Source of the DNA: Treponema sp.
GTDB lineage: Bacteria; Spirochaetota; Spirochaetia; Treponematales; Breznakiellaceae
Assembly: GCA_009785215.1 (NCBI GenBank)
Contig: WQWU01000003.1
Coordinates: 1-64,000 of the forward strand
Direction of reading: 5' to 3'
Length of the DNA stretch: 64,000 bases
Position numbers and translations under genes: made by a program
Shown: one piece after another, positions 45,394 through 53,625 of the stretch
How the letters are laid out: each line of letters starts with the position of its first letter
Position numbering within the stretch: position 1 is the stretch's first letter
The notes under the pieces: model-generated
Told to the model about the DNA's origin: nothing
The model's database searches: none
What the model saw: the letters and a program-made list of their open reading frames with translations, nothing else

Positions 45394-47139
45394 ATGGCAG
45401 AAGAGAAGGAAGTGGGCACGCCATTCAAAGGTGGCGCGGACACAGGCAAAGATGGAGAAAACATTCAAACTCAATTACAGGAAGAATACCTCAAGACCCT
45501 GGAGCAGCTGGAAGAAGGTCAGCTTGTCGAGGGCAAGGTTGTACAGGTTACATCCGATCAGGTATTTATCGACGTTGGCTACAAATCAGAAGGAAAGATT
45601 CCGATTTCTGAATTTTCCGAGATTCCAAGTATCGGTGATTCTGTGCCGGTTATCCTTATCGCTAAGGAAAACAAACACGGGGAAGTAATCGTATCCAAAC
45701 AAAAAGCGGATGCGAAACTTTTCTGGAAAAATCTGCGGCTGGCATTTACCGAAAAACGCGCAATCGAAGGAACTGTTGATAAACAGGTAAAAGGCGGCTT
45801 TGAAGTTTTCCTTGGCGCGGACGCGCGCGCATTCCTTCCCGTCAGTCAGGCTGATACGCAAAAACTGGAAAAACCGGAAAAATTATTAAATCAGAAAATC
45901 AGGGTTTATGTTGAACGTCTTTATTCAGACGGAAAAATCAACATTGTTGTAAACAGGCGCAAGTGCATGGAAGAAGAGCTTGAAAGCATGCGCAATAATT
46001 TCTTTGAAAATACTCCCATTGGCACAGATGTTACCGGCACCGTAAAAAGTTTTACCTCATTCGGCGCTTTTATAGACCTTGGCGGTTTTGACGGACTTCT
46101 GCACATCAACGATATGAGCTGGGGCCATGTTACGCGTCCGAAAGACTTTGTAAAAAAAGGCCAGGAAATCCGTTTAAAAGTAATTCGTATAGACAAAAAT
46201 GAAAAGAGAATTAATCTTTCTCTTAAACATTATACCGATGATCCATGGGTTCACTTTGAAGAAAAATATCATGTAAACGATATAATAAAAGGCAAGGTAA
46301 CAAAGCTTACGGAATTCGGAGCGTTTATAGAACTTGAAGAAGGTATCGAAGGACTTGCTCATATTTCAGAATTCTCGTGGTTAAAGAAAATTCAAAAACC
46401 GCAGGATCTTTTAAAATCCGGCGATGTTGTTGAATGTATGATACTTGGTTATGATTTGCAGGCGGGCAGAGTGTCGCTTGGGCTTAAACAGGTTCAGGAA
46501 AATCCCTGGGACAACATCGAAGAAAAATACCAGGTAGGCGCAAGGATAAAACGTAAAATCGTTAAAATAACCAATGCGGGCGCTTTTATTGAATTAGGCG
46601 ACGGTATTGACGGTTTCCTGCACGGAGATGATATTTCATGGACCAGAAAGTCCAAGAATTTCGGGCTTGCCGCGGGTCAGGAAGTTGAGGTAATGGTTAT
46701 TGCCGTAGATCCGGATAAGCGTAATATCAAACTTGGTATAAAACAGCTTTCAGATGACCCTTGGAAAGAATTTTGCAGCAATTACAGAAGCGGGTCTCCT
46801 GTGGAAGGTGAGATTGCTTCGGTTACTGACTTTGGCGTATTTTTACGTGTTAGCGGCGGAATCGAAGGGCTTATCCATAAATCCAACCTTGTAGAAAACC
46901 GTGAGGAAGATCCGGATGAAGCATTAAAGAAATATAAAGCCGGAGATACTTTAAAAGCAGTTGTTCTGGAAATTCAACAGGATAAACAAAAAGTTGCCTT
47001 TTCCATCCGCGATTTACAAAAGAAAGTGCAAAGGGATGATATTTCCCGTTACATGGCAAAAGAAGAATCATCAGATTCCACTTATACCCTGGGCGCTGTT
47101 CTTAAATCGAAAAGCAACGATGCCTCTGATACAGAATAG
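45394..47139 (+). CDS. rpsA: 30S ribosomal protein S1
   Basis: A 581-residue protein with six S1 RNA-binding repeats spread from about residue 35 to 530 (for example GQLVEGKVVQVTSDQVFIDVG, GTVKSFTSFGAFIDLGGFDGLLH, GKVTKLTEFGAFIELEEGIEGLAH, GEIASVTDFGVFLRVSGGIEGLIH). It holds mRNA on the 30S subunit. An acidic N-terminal extension and a Ser/Asp-rich tail flank the repeats. It has its own good Shine-Dalgarno (AAGGAAAG) and lies 19 bases after cmk. Paired hairpins follow its stop. Confidence 0.95.
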   Translation: MAEEKEVGTPFKGGADTGKDGENIQTQLQEEYLKTLEQLEEGQLVEGKVVQVTSDQVFIDVGYKSEGKIPISEFSEIPSIGDSVPVILIAKENKHGEVIVSKQKADAKLFWKNLRLAFTEKRAIEGTVDKQVKGGFEVFLGADARAFLPVSQADTQKLEKPEKLLNQKIRVYVERLYSDGKINIVVNRRKCMEEELESMRNNFFENTPIGTDVTGTVKSFTSFGAFIDLGGFDGLLHINDMSWGHVTRPKDFVKKGQEIRLKVIRIDKNEKRINLSLKHYTDDPWVHFEEKYHVNDIIKGKVTKLTEFGAFIELEEGIEGLAHISEFSWLKKIQKPQDLLKSGDVVECMILGYDLQAGRVSLGLKQVQENPWDNIEEKYQVGARIKRKIVKITNAGAFIELGDGIDGFLHGDDISWTRKSKNFGLAAGQEVEVMVIAVDPDKRNIKLGIKQLSDDPWKEFCSNYRSGSPVEGEIASVTDFGVFLRVSGGIEGLIHKSNLVENREEDPDEALKKYKAGDTLKAVVLEIQQDKQKVAFSIRDLQKKVQRDDISRYMAKEESSDSTYTLGAVLKSKSNDASDTE

Positions 47140-47150
47140 ATTAATCCGGG

Positions 47151-47175
47151 GGGGATCCCCATGGCTGTCGCAGCC
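47151..47175 (+). other. Paired hairpins between rpsA and the regulator gene
   Basis: A GGGGATCCCC palindrome (47151-47160) and a GGCTG / CAGCC hairpin (47163-47175) lie between the rpsA stop and the next ATG at 47187. No T-run follows, so I do not call a terminator. They may fold in the leader of the regulator gene, which has only a weak AGGG Shine-Dalgarno. Confidence 0.4.
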
Positions 47176-47186
47176 AGGGTTCGGCT

Positions 47187-48707
47187 ATGCTGACAAAGAT
47201 TGATATTAATAAGTTCCATACTCTTATAGAGATAAATTCGTCTTTAAATTCCAGTTATAAGGATGTGCACAGTGTTTTGTCGCGGATTATGGAATCGGCA
47301 ACACGGCTGTGTGACGCGCATGCTTCCAGTCTTTTGTTAATGGACAAGGAAAAAAACGAACTTTATTTTGAGGTAGCGCTCGGTGAAAAAGGCGGCGATG
47401 TTAAAAAGTATACCGTAAAATTCGGAGAGGGTATTGCCGGATGGGTCGCGCAAAACAATAAATCTATCATTGTAAATGATGTTGCAAACGATAAACGTCA
47501 TCTGCGCAATATCGGAGAAGAAATAAATTTTACCTGTAAAACAATATTGGCTGTACCCATGCGTATCAAGGATGAATGTATCGGGGTTCTTGAGCTAATC
47601 AATAAAAAAGATGATGGTCTTTTTACCCAGGATGATATTGAATGGCTTGAAATTTTCGCGAATCAGGCAGCGCTTGCGATTATTAATGCCAGAAGCATGG
47701 AAGAATCTCTTCGTGAAATAAAACAATTACAGGAACAGTTAACCCATAATCAATACCACACCGTTATTGCAAAAAGCCCTTGCTTTCTGGAAAAACTGGA
47801 AATCATTGACAAGGTTGCAAAAACCGACTCTTCCGTTCTGCTTTTGGGAGAAAGCGGTGTTGGCAAGGAACTTTTCGCGGAGCAGATTCATCTGCGCAGT
47901 ACGCGGAAAAACGCTCCGTTTATAAGAGTTAATTGCGCGGCTCTTCCGGAAGGTTTGCTGGAAAGCGAACTTTTCGGCCATGTAAAAGGCGCTTTTACAA
48001 ACGCAATTTCCAACCGTCAGGGGCGCTTTGAAATGGCAAACGGCGGCACGATCTTTCTTGATGAAATAGGAGATTTGCCCCTTTCCTTACAGGCTAAAAT
48101 ACTGCGTGTTATCCAGGAAAAAAAATATGAAAAAGTAGGGTCTGATGCCACAGTTACAGTAAATGTGCGTATCGTTGCTGCTACAAATAAAGACCTTGAG
48201 CAGCAGGTTCAGAAAGGGGAGTTTCGCCATGATCTGTTCTACCGGCTGAATGTATTCCCTATCTATATTCCTCCTCTTCGTCAGCGTCCTGAAGATATTA
48301 TTGAATTGGCTCATTTTTTCCTTAAAAATTTCATGAAGGAAACAAAAAAGCAAAAAGAAGCCATGGCAGAAGGTTTTTCCCAGAGCGCCATTGAAGCCAT
48401 GCTGTCGTATTCATGGCCCGGCAATGTCCGTGAACTGCAAAATTGCATTGAACGGGCATGCGTAATCGGCAAAAACAAACTAATAGGCATAGAAGACCTG
48501 TTTCTTAAAACAGGTACCCAGGATAAAGATGACGGAATGAGGGATTTAAAAGCGGCGCTTAATGCTTTTAAGGTCAATTTTATACGTAAAGTGCTTGAAG
48601 AAAACAACTGGAATCAGACAGAAACCGCAAAGGCTCTTGCCATACAGCGGACTTATTTGTCAAGATTAATAAAAGATCTGCAAATTGATGCCATAGAAAA
48701 GGCGTGA
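47187..48707 (+). CDS. GAF-domain sigma-54-type enhancer-binding regulator
   Basis: A 506-residue regulator. The N-terminal GAF domain (residues about 15-170; LCDAHASSLLLMDKEKNELYFEVALG, GIAGWVAQNNKSIIVND) senses a small ligand. The AAA+ domain (about 195-430) has Walker A GESGVGKE and Walker B GGTIFLDEIGDLP, and a Fis-type HTH ends the protein (NWNQTETAKALAIQRTYLSRLI). The sigma-54-contact loop reads GAFTNA where the usual form is GAFTGA. It should activate sigma-54 promoters, perhaps for motility or nitrogen genes; targets are not visible here. Confidence 0.9.
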   Translation: MLTKIDINKFHTLIEINSSLNSSYKDVHSVLSRIMESATRLCDAHASSLLLMDKEKNELYFEVALGEKGGDVKKYTVKFGEGIAGWVAQNNKSIIVNDVANDKRHLRNIGEEINFTCKTILAVPMRIKDECIGVLELINKKDDGLFTQDDIEWLEIFANQAALAIINARSMEESLREIKQLQEQLTHNQYHTVIAKSPCFLEKLEIIDKVAKTDSSVLLLGESGVGKELFAEQIHLRSTRKNAPFIRVNCAALPEGLLESELFGHVKGAFTNAISNRQGRFEMANGGTIFLDEIGDLPLSLQAKILRVIQEKKYEKVGSDATVTVNVRIVAATNKDLEQQVQKGEFRHDLFYRLNVFPIYIPPLRQRPEDIIELAHFFLKNFMKETKKQKEAMAEGFSQSAIEAMLSYSWPGNVRELQNCIERACVIGKNKLIGIEDLFLKTGTQDKDDGMRDLKAALNAFKVNFIRKVLEENNWNQTETAKALAIQRTYLSRLIKDLQIDAIEKA

Positions 48708-48729
48708 AAATAACATTTAAGGAGTAACA

Positions 48730-49410
48730 ATGCAAAACGAAAAAACGAGCCAGGAGAAAGACAATTTTTTAGGGAAAATCAATGACTTTATTCAAAGGAA
48801 CAGAAAACCTATTTTCGCTGTGACAGGCATTATAGTTTTCCTGTTTGTGGGAGCTGTCGTATTTCTTGCTGTAAATGACAGTTTAAACAAGAAAGCTATC
48901 ATTAAAGCAGAAGAATTCAACACCAGATACGAATATCTGACAGAAAATTTTGATGACGAAGATTTTAAAGATGATATTAATGGTTTTATAAACGACATAG
49001 CGGCATTTGCAGGCAGAAAAAAGGGAGTAGCCTACAGTAAAGCATGGTCTTTGGCTGCCGATCTTCACACAAGGAATAAAGACTGGCAAAACTCGCAGGA
49101 AGCCTGGGTTAACGCGGCACGCGCGGGAGATAATTATTTAGCGCCTATCGCATTTTTTAATGCGGCGGCTGCCGCAGAAGAGCAGGGGAATATCGAGCAG
49201 GCAATTGATTTATTAAAACAGTGCCTCTCCCTTAAGGTTGAGTTTCCCGCGGCTCCAAGAGCGCAGTTTTCCGTAGGAAGGCTCTATGAACAGCTTGGCG
49301 ATTTTCCGCAGGCTTTGGAAGCATACAGGGAAGTAATGATTAATTGGCCTGAAATACCTGTATGGCACCAGCTTGCCCGCAGCAGAATTATCGCAATTGA
49401 GATTCAATGA
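48730..49410 (+). CDS. Membrane-anchored TPR protein (YfgM-like)
   Basis: A 226-residue protein with one membrane helix (PIFAVTGIIVFLFVGAVVFLAV, about residues 31-52) and a periplasmic part of helical repeats (DWQNSQEAWVNAARAG, NYLAPIAFFNAAAAAEEQGNIEQAIDLLKQCLSL, AQFSVGRLYEQLGDFPQALEAYREVM), which match TPRs. The arrangement recalls YfgM/ancillary SecYEG-associated chaperones and other TPR_21 proteins. It overlaps the next lipoprotein gene by 4 bases (ATGA). Confidence 0.8.
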   Translation: MQNEKTSQEKDNFLGKINDFIQRNRKPIFAVTGIIVFLFVGAVVFLAVNDSLNKKAIIKAEEFNTRYEYLTENFDDEDFKDDINGFINDIAAFAGRKKGVAYSKAWSLAADLHTRNKDWQNSQEAWVNAARAGDNYLAPIAFFNAAAAAEEQGNIEQAIDLLKQCLSLKVEFPAAPRAQFSVGRLYEQLGDFPQALEAYREVMINWPEIPVWHQLARSRIIAIEIQ

Positions 49411-50150
49411 AAATAATAAGGGGGTTACCCCCATTGCTGCTGTATATTTTATTCGCGCTTTTATCCTGCGGAATAGAAGAGTATTATTATCTTCCGCAGG
49501 ATGTTGATATAAGAAAAGAATTGAATACAGCAGCAGTCCTGGAAATCGAGCCCATTACTGAACGCTATGCTACAGGTTTTACCATTTTTTACAGGATATA
49601 TATTACAAACGCGTTTCTTAGCGGAGTTGAAATAAATACAGAAAATCTGATGCGTGATATCAGCGCTTCGCTTTTTAATGATTTTAGGGATTTAACCCCG
49701 TTTGCAGACCCTGCAAATAACACATCCATAACAACAGAGAATACATTTAAAAACCGTAATTACCATGAACTGGAACTTGAAGGAATAGATATAAAAACAG
49801 TTTTTAAAACAACAGGCGGCACCTTCAGGATTAATTTTCAGGACAGAGCCGGCACAGAACCTTTTTTATCCTATGACGATGCGGGCACAGAAAGAGTATA
49901 TTTTTTATTAAGAAATAACGGAGGCGGCGTTTTTACACCAGAACCTGAAGACCGTTATTTTTTCTACACACCCGAACTTACATCAACCGAAACAGACGTT
50001 AACAACGACGTTATCCGCCGCAGCGACAATGCAGACGGATACGCCTATGTTTCAATGTACATAGTAGCCATCGGGCAAAACCCCGATACCTTCCAGCGTA
50101 TCCTCAGCAAACCCACCCACATCAACATTTTTAAATTACCGGACAATTAA
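49407..50150 (+). CDS. Lipoprotein of unknown function
   Basis: A 247-residue protein with a lipoprotein signal: hydrophobic LLLYILFALLSC with lipobox LLSC and Cys at residue 22. The mature part is beta-rich and has no recognised domain. It overlaps the TPR gene by 4 bases, so the two form a unit. It is the last host gene before the prophage; its stop is 45 bases from the dif-like site. Surface or periplasmic location is expected. Confidence 0.75.
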   Translation: MKIIRGLPPLLLYILFALLSCGIEEYYYLPQDVDIRKELNTAAVLEIEPITERYATGFTIFYRIYITNAFLSGVEINTENLMRDISASLFNDFRDLTPFADPANNTSITTENTFKNRNYHELELEGIDIKTVFKTTGGTFRINFQDRAGTEPFLSYDDAGTERVYFLLRNNGGGVFTPEPEDRYFFYTPELTSTETDVNNDVIRRSDNADGYAYVSMYIVAIGQNPDTFQRILSKPTHINIFKLPDN

Positions 50151-50178
50151 TGAGTAGAACATTGGTTTTCCAGCCTGA

Positions 50179-50206
50179 TTGGTATATATCCGCTACTGTG
50201 TATAAT
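50179..50206 (+). promoter_or_regulatory. Promoter-like sequence overlapping attL
   Basis: TTGGTA (50179-50184) and TATAAT (50201-50206) are 16 bases apart. The -35 is in host DNA and the -10 covers the dif-like core, so it could drive the phage genes of the integrated copy. This is inferred from sequence only. Confidence 0.4.
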
Positions 50207-50222
50207 GTTTATTCTGTCTACT
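50195..50222 (+). other. dif-like XerC/XerD site and left prophage junction (attL)
   Basis: A 28-base site resembles E. coli dif at 19 of 28 positions. The XerC-type arm is ACTGTGTATAA, the centre TGTTTA and the XerD-type arm TTCTGTCTACT. From 50204 to 50239 it is identical to the right junction (54678-54713). The XerC arm is the host part, since the right copy has a different arm there. Confidence 0.7.
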
Positions 50223-50224
50223 AG

Positions 50225-50249
50225 GAAATAGGGGTTTTACCCCTATTTC
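50225..50249 (+). other. Perfect hairpin beside the attachment core
   Basis: GAAATAGGGG (50225-50234) and CCCCTATTTC (50240-50249) form a perfect 10-base stem with a TTTTA loop. A second small CCCCC / GGGGG hairpin follows at 50254-50267. No T-run follows, so a simple terminator is unlikely. It would fold in the single-stranded phage genome next to attP and in the VP5 mRNA leader. Confidence 0.75.
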
Positions 50250-50294
50250 GGACCCCCCGTCAGGGGGAAATCAAAGTAGATAGGAGAGACAAAA

Positions 50295-50525
50295 ATGCAA
50301 ATTTACGCTATTTATGACACGATTGCTCAGGAATTAGGACCTATTTTTGAGGCAAAAAACGACGAAGTTGCTCGTCGCCAGGCGATATATTCACTTGGAA
50401 AACAAAACGTTAACCCTAAGGAATTTTGGGTTTACAGATTAGGCGAAATTATTCGCAATGATGACAAGTTTGAGATCCGTGGTTTATCACCGGAGAAATT
50501 AGAGGTTAACTATGAAACGGCGTAG
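50295..50525 (+). CDS. Microvirus nonstructural protein VP5
   Basis: A 76-residue protein that begins MQIYAIYDTIAQELGPIF and has WVYRLGEIIRNDDKFEI, the pattern of the small VP5 protein encoded upstream of the capsid gene in gokushoviruses. VP5 is thought to act on single-stranded DNA synthesis or switching, in part like phiX174 protein C; this is family knowledge. It has a good AGGAG Shine-Dalgarno and overlaps VP1 by 14 bases. Together with VP1 it is transcribed from the attL side. Confidence 0.85.
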   Translation: MQIYAIYDTIAQELGPIFEAKNDEVARRQAIYSLGKQNVNPKEFWVYRLGEIIRNDDKFEIRGLSPEKLEVNYETA

Positions 50526-52173
50526 GAATGCGCCGTTCCGGCATGTTGGCGCTGTAAGAGCTCCAAAAACAGCTTTTAATTTAAGTTATGAAAAAGTATT
50601 CACTTGTGACATGGGACAGCTGATCCCTGTATTATGTGATGAAGCTTTACCTGGTGATGTTTGGCATATGTCAAACGAGATTGTAGCAAGATTACAACCG
50701 TTGGTAGCTCCAATATTACATGAGATAAATATATTCACTCATACATTCTTCGTACCGTATCGCCTCCTCTGGGAAGATTGGGAACAATTTATTACAGGCG
50801 GCGAAGATGGAGAATTTGTAGAACCTGAACCAAGATGGGAGCCATCCAGATATATAGGTCAACATGGTCCTGAATGTGCAGTTCAAAATAAATTGTGGGA
50901 CTTTATGGGTTTACCTGTAACTAGAGTTTCAGGAGTACCCGGAGTTGGAGCGTTAGGTTATATTTATTTAGCAAATTGGACCAAAAATTGCAGTCCGCTT
51001 ATATATCCCAAAAGAGCATATAACTTAATATTTAACGAGTATTACAGAGATCAGAATTTACAGGATGAAGTAGAAATTGACCAGGAGGAAATATTATTTC
51101 GTAATTGGGAAAAAGATTATTTTACTTCTGCCTTGCCCTGGCAACAAAAAGGCACTGCTCCATCGCTTCCTATATCAGGGCTTCTTGATTTAGTTTATGC
51201 AAGTAGTGGAAATATTGCGGGAGATTTGAAAGTATATGTTAATAGATTAACAAATACATATCCACCTCCATTACAACCGGATATGGAAAATTTAACTTTA
51301 TTAGGAGATCAAGACGGAAATTTAGTATTCGGTGATAATGCATATGCACCACCAAATAGTAGATGGTGGATTGAAGGCGCAACAACTTTAGGTGGAATAA
51401 AAGCAGATATGTCTAAAGCTGTATCTTTCGACATATCAGATCTAAGGAATGCTTTTCAAATTCAAAAATGGCTTGAAAGAAATGCAAGAGCTGGATCTCG
51501 CTATACAGAATTTTTAAAGGCACACTTCCCTGCTTACCCACGTGATGAAAGATTACAACGTCCGGAATATATTGGCGGTTCAAAAGCACCTATAATTGTC
51601 TCAGAAGTATTACAAACGTCAAGATCGGATCCAAATCAAACACCTCAAGGTACAATGGCAGGACACGGAATTAGTGCGGCACGTACACGTATAGGAAAAT
51701 ACAGAGTCCAAGAACATGGTTTAATAATGACATTAATGTCAATAATGCCTAAAGCATCGTATCAACAAGGTATAAATCGACAGTGGTTAAGATATGATAA
51801 ATTAGATCATCCGTTTATAGAATTTGTAAATTTAAGTGAACAAAAAGTATTACGAGGAGAAATATATACTTCATCTATTGATGCAGATAATACATCTACA
51901 TTTGGTTATCAAGGACAATATGACGAGCTGCGTGTAAAGAATAACATAGTATGTTCAGAAATGCGTGATACATTTGCCTATTGGCATATAGGCAGAAAGT
52001 TCAGTAACCCGCCTCATCTTAATGAAATATTTATTTCAACAAAAAATACGATAAGAAAAGACATATTTGCAGTACCGAGTAGACCTGGATTTATAATATC
52101 TTATGGGAATGTAGTAACAGCAATGAGACCAATACCCTATATGTCTGAACCTGGTTTAATAGATCATAATTAG
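50512..52173 (+). CDS. Microvirus major capsid protein VP1 (F)
   Basis: A 553-residue capsid protein of normal gokushovirus length. The highly conserved opening is seen in FNLSYEKVFTCDMGQLIPV, followed by LPGDVW and LQPLVAPILHEINIFTHTFF, then VPYRLLWEDWE. Late segments WLRYDKLDHPFIEFVNLSEQKVL and FAYWHIGRKF are also typical. Sixty copies form the T=1 shell. The large insertion region of gokushovirus VP1 (threefold mushroom spikes) should lie in the middle. It overlaps VP5 by 14 bases and is followed 9 bases later by the VP3-like gene. Confidence 0.97.
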   Translation: MKRRRNAPFRHVGAVRAPKTAFNLSYEKVFTCDMGQLIPVLCDEALPGDVWHMSNEIVARLQPLVAPILHEINIFTHTFFVPYRLLWEDWEQFITGGEDGEFVEPEPRWEPSRYIGQHGPECAVQNKLWDFMGLPVTRVSGVPGVGALGYIYLANWTKNCSPLIYPKRAYNLIFNEYYRDQNLQDEVEIDQEEILFRNWEKDYFTSALPWQQKGTAPSLPISGLLDLVYASSGNIAGDLKVYVNRLTNTYPPPLQPDMENLTLLGDQDGNLVFGDNAYAPPNSRWWIEGATTLGGIKADMSKAVSFDISDLRNAFQIQKWLERNARAGSRYTEFLKAHFPAYPRDERLQRPEYIGGSKAPIIVSEVLQTSRSDPNQTPQGTMAGHGISAARTRIGKYRVQEHGLIMTLMSIMPKASYQQGINRQWLRYDKLDHPFIEFVNLSEQKVLRGEIYTSSIDADNTSTFGYQGQYDELRVKNNIVCSEMRDTFAYWHIGRKFSNPPHLNEIFISTKNTIRKDIFAVPSRPGFIISYGNVVTAMRPIPYMSEPGLIDHN

Positions 52174-52182
52174 GAGAAAAAA

Positions 52183-52527
52183 ATGGAAAAAAACAAAAAA
52201 CCAAAAATACAAAATCAGTTGGAATATGATGGTCCTGAAGAAGCTGAAATGTCGGATATAGATGAAGTGGAAACCGCGGGATACAGGACAAACAAACAAC
52301 AGATTGAATCGTTAATTGAATCAGGACGTCGCCTTGAAAATTTCAGGAGAGATATGTATGACGCTGATTACGATGATGACGGAGATGACTTCGCTGAAGA
52401 CATAAATGAAGCGAGATTTAAAAGGCGATATAGATCATTTTTAGAAAAAGAAAATGAAAAATCACAGGAGCCAAAAAAACAGGCTCCTACTGAAGCGACA
52501 GCGCCATCAGAAGAGCCGAAGGCGTAA
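52183..52527 (+). CDS. Small acidic phage protein, probable internal scaffold VP3
   Basis: A 114-residue, very acidic, helical protein. The segment YRTNKQQIESLIESGRRLENFRRDMYD is like a short protein found beside the capsid gene in gut gokushoviruses. By size, position and the need for a scaffold (protein B role) it is the best VP3 candidate, since none of the other ORFs fits. A Pro/Glu/Ala-rich tail ends it. It has a good AGGAG Shine-Dalgarno. The origin hairpin lies right after its stop. Confidence 0.6.
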   Translation: MEKNKKPKIQNQLEYDGPEEAEMSDIDEVETAGYRTNKQQIESLIESGRRLENFRRDMYDADYDDDGDDFAEDINEARFKRRYRSFLEKENEKSQEPKKQAPTEATAPSEEPKA

Positions 52528-52536
52528 AAATTGGGT

Positions 52537-52591
52537 CTGGGCATTATGACCCTACTTGATGTTAATAATGCCCAGTGACACCAAAGTGTCA
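52537..52591 (+). other. phiX174-like replication origin in a hairpin loop
   Basis: CTGGGCATTAT (52537-52547) and ATAATGCCCAG (52565-52575) are a perfect 11-base stem. The region holds ACTTGATGTTAATAA (52554-52568), which matches the phiX174 gene A nicking site CAACTTG/ATATTAATAAC at 15 of 18 positions. The nick would fall between 52558 and 52559, inside the loop. A second perfect hairpin TGACAC / GTGTCA (52576-52591) follows. It lies in the only sizeable gap between phage genes. Confidence 0.7.
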
Positions 52592-52633
52592 ATGAAAAAC
52601 GACATAACATGCGTTAAGTAAAAGAGGAAAAAA

Positions 52634-53500
52634 ATGAGTGTATTTGCGGCAGTAGCTGCCATAATTGGATCCGTAATTGCTGCCGGCGTAGGTATTGCCG
52701 GCATATCAAGCTCAAATAGAGTTGCAAGACAAAACTTAGATTTCCAGCAGTCAACATTTGATTATATGCAGGATATGCAAAGAGAAACTTGGAACAGAGA
52801 AGACACATCTATAGCCAGGAGAGTGCAAGATTTAGAAGCAGCAGGAATGAGCCCTGTATTGGCGGCTGGTCAAGGTGCACAGTCCAGCTCGCCTGTACGT
52901 GTAGAAGCTCCACAAAGAGAAAATAATAAAATAGATCAAGCTGAATTAGTTATTAATGCACTAAGGATGAAAGCAGACTATAGTATGACAATGGCACAAA
53001 AAAGACTATTGGATACAGAGAGACAAGAAATAGAACAAAGAATGGCGCATAACAAAGAAATGCACCCTGAAGAATTAGCAAGGAAAGTCATGGAAAATGA
53101 TTATACGAGAAAAACATTTACTACAAGAGTAAATAAAGCTATTGCAGAATTAAATGGTATGCAAACGGAAAACCGGCAAAGATTATTAGAATTTAATTTG
53201 GATAAAGAATATATGAATCAAGAGAGATTGTTAAAGTTAACTTTAATGGAACTGAATTTATCAAAAGGAGATGCTGAACTGGTAGCAAAAAAACTATTAA
53301 TTGAAGCTCAGAGACATGACTTAAATATTTGGAAATTGTTAGGATTACCAACTAATACAACATTTGGAAGTAGTCTAACAGATCAAGGAATGAAACTTGG
53401 TCTTCGACGAAGTAATAGTGAAGGTGGCAAATCTAGTACATATCAAAATACTACTAAAGGAAGAAATAGATTATTTGACTTATTTGGAAGTCATCATTAA
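52634..53500 (+). CDS. Microvirus DNA pilot protein VP2 (H)
   Basis: A 288-residue protein with the VP2 pattern: an N-terminal hydrophobic Ala/Gly-rich helix (VFAAVAAIIGSVIAAGVGIAGI, residues 3-24) and then REDTSIARRVQDLEAAGMSPVLAAGQGAQSSSP at about residues 55-87, the most conserved VP2 block. Long coiled-coil helices (about 100-220) can form the tube that carries DNA through the envelope, as phiX174 H does. It follows the origin region and has an AGAGG Shine-Dalgarno. Confidence 0.93.
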   Translation: MSVFAAVAAIIGSVIAAGVGIAGISSSNRVARQNLDFQQSTFDYMQDMQRETWNREDTSIARRVQDLEAAGMSPVLAAGQGAQSSSPVRVEAPQRENNKIDQAELVINALRMKADYSMTMAQKRLLDTERQEIEQRMAHNKEMHPEELARKVMENDYTRKTFTTRVNKAIAELNGMQTENRQRLLEFNLDKEYMNQERLLKLTLMELNLSKGDAELVAKKLLIEAQRHDLNIWKLLGLPTNTTFGSSLTDQGMKLGLRRSNSEGGKSSTYQNTTKGRNRLFDLFGSHH

Positions 53501-53517
53501 AACTAAGGAGAAAAAAA

Positions 53518-53625
53518 ATGAGAAGAAGAAGAAATTTCAGAAGAGGAAAAGCTAGATTATCTAGAAAAAGGTCCGGAAGAAGGATCCGTCGGTACGGTGT
53601 ATCTCGTGGTGGAATACGTTTGTGA
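53518..53625 (+). CDS. VP8/J-like DNA-packaging basic peptide
   Basis: A 35-residue peptide, almost half Arg/Lys (RRRRNFRRGKARLSRKRSG), in the place of gokushovirus VP8 and with the properties of phiX174 protein J, which ties packaged single-stranded DNA to the capsid. An AAGGAGA Shine-Dalgarno precedes the ATG. Its TGA stop overlaps the GTG start of the next small gene (GTGA at 53622-53625). Confidence 0.8.
   Translation: MRRRRNFRRGKARLSRKRSGRRIRRYGVSRGGIRL

Noticed and set aside
50225..50249. Rho-independent terminator before VP5
   Set aside because: A perfect stem but no T-run follows on either strand.
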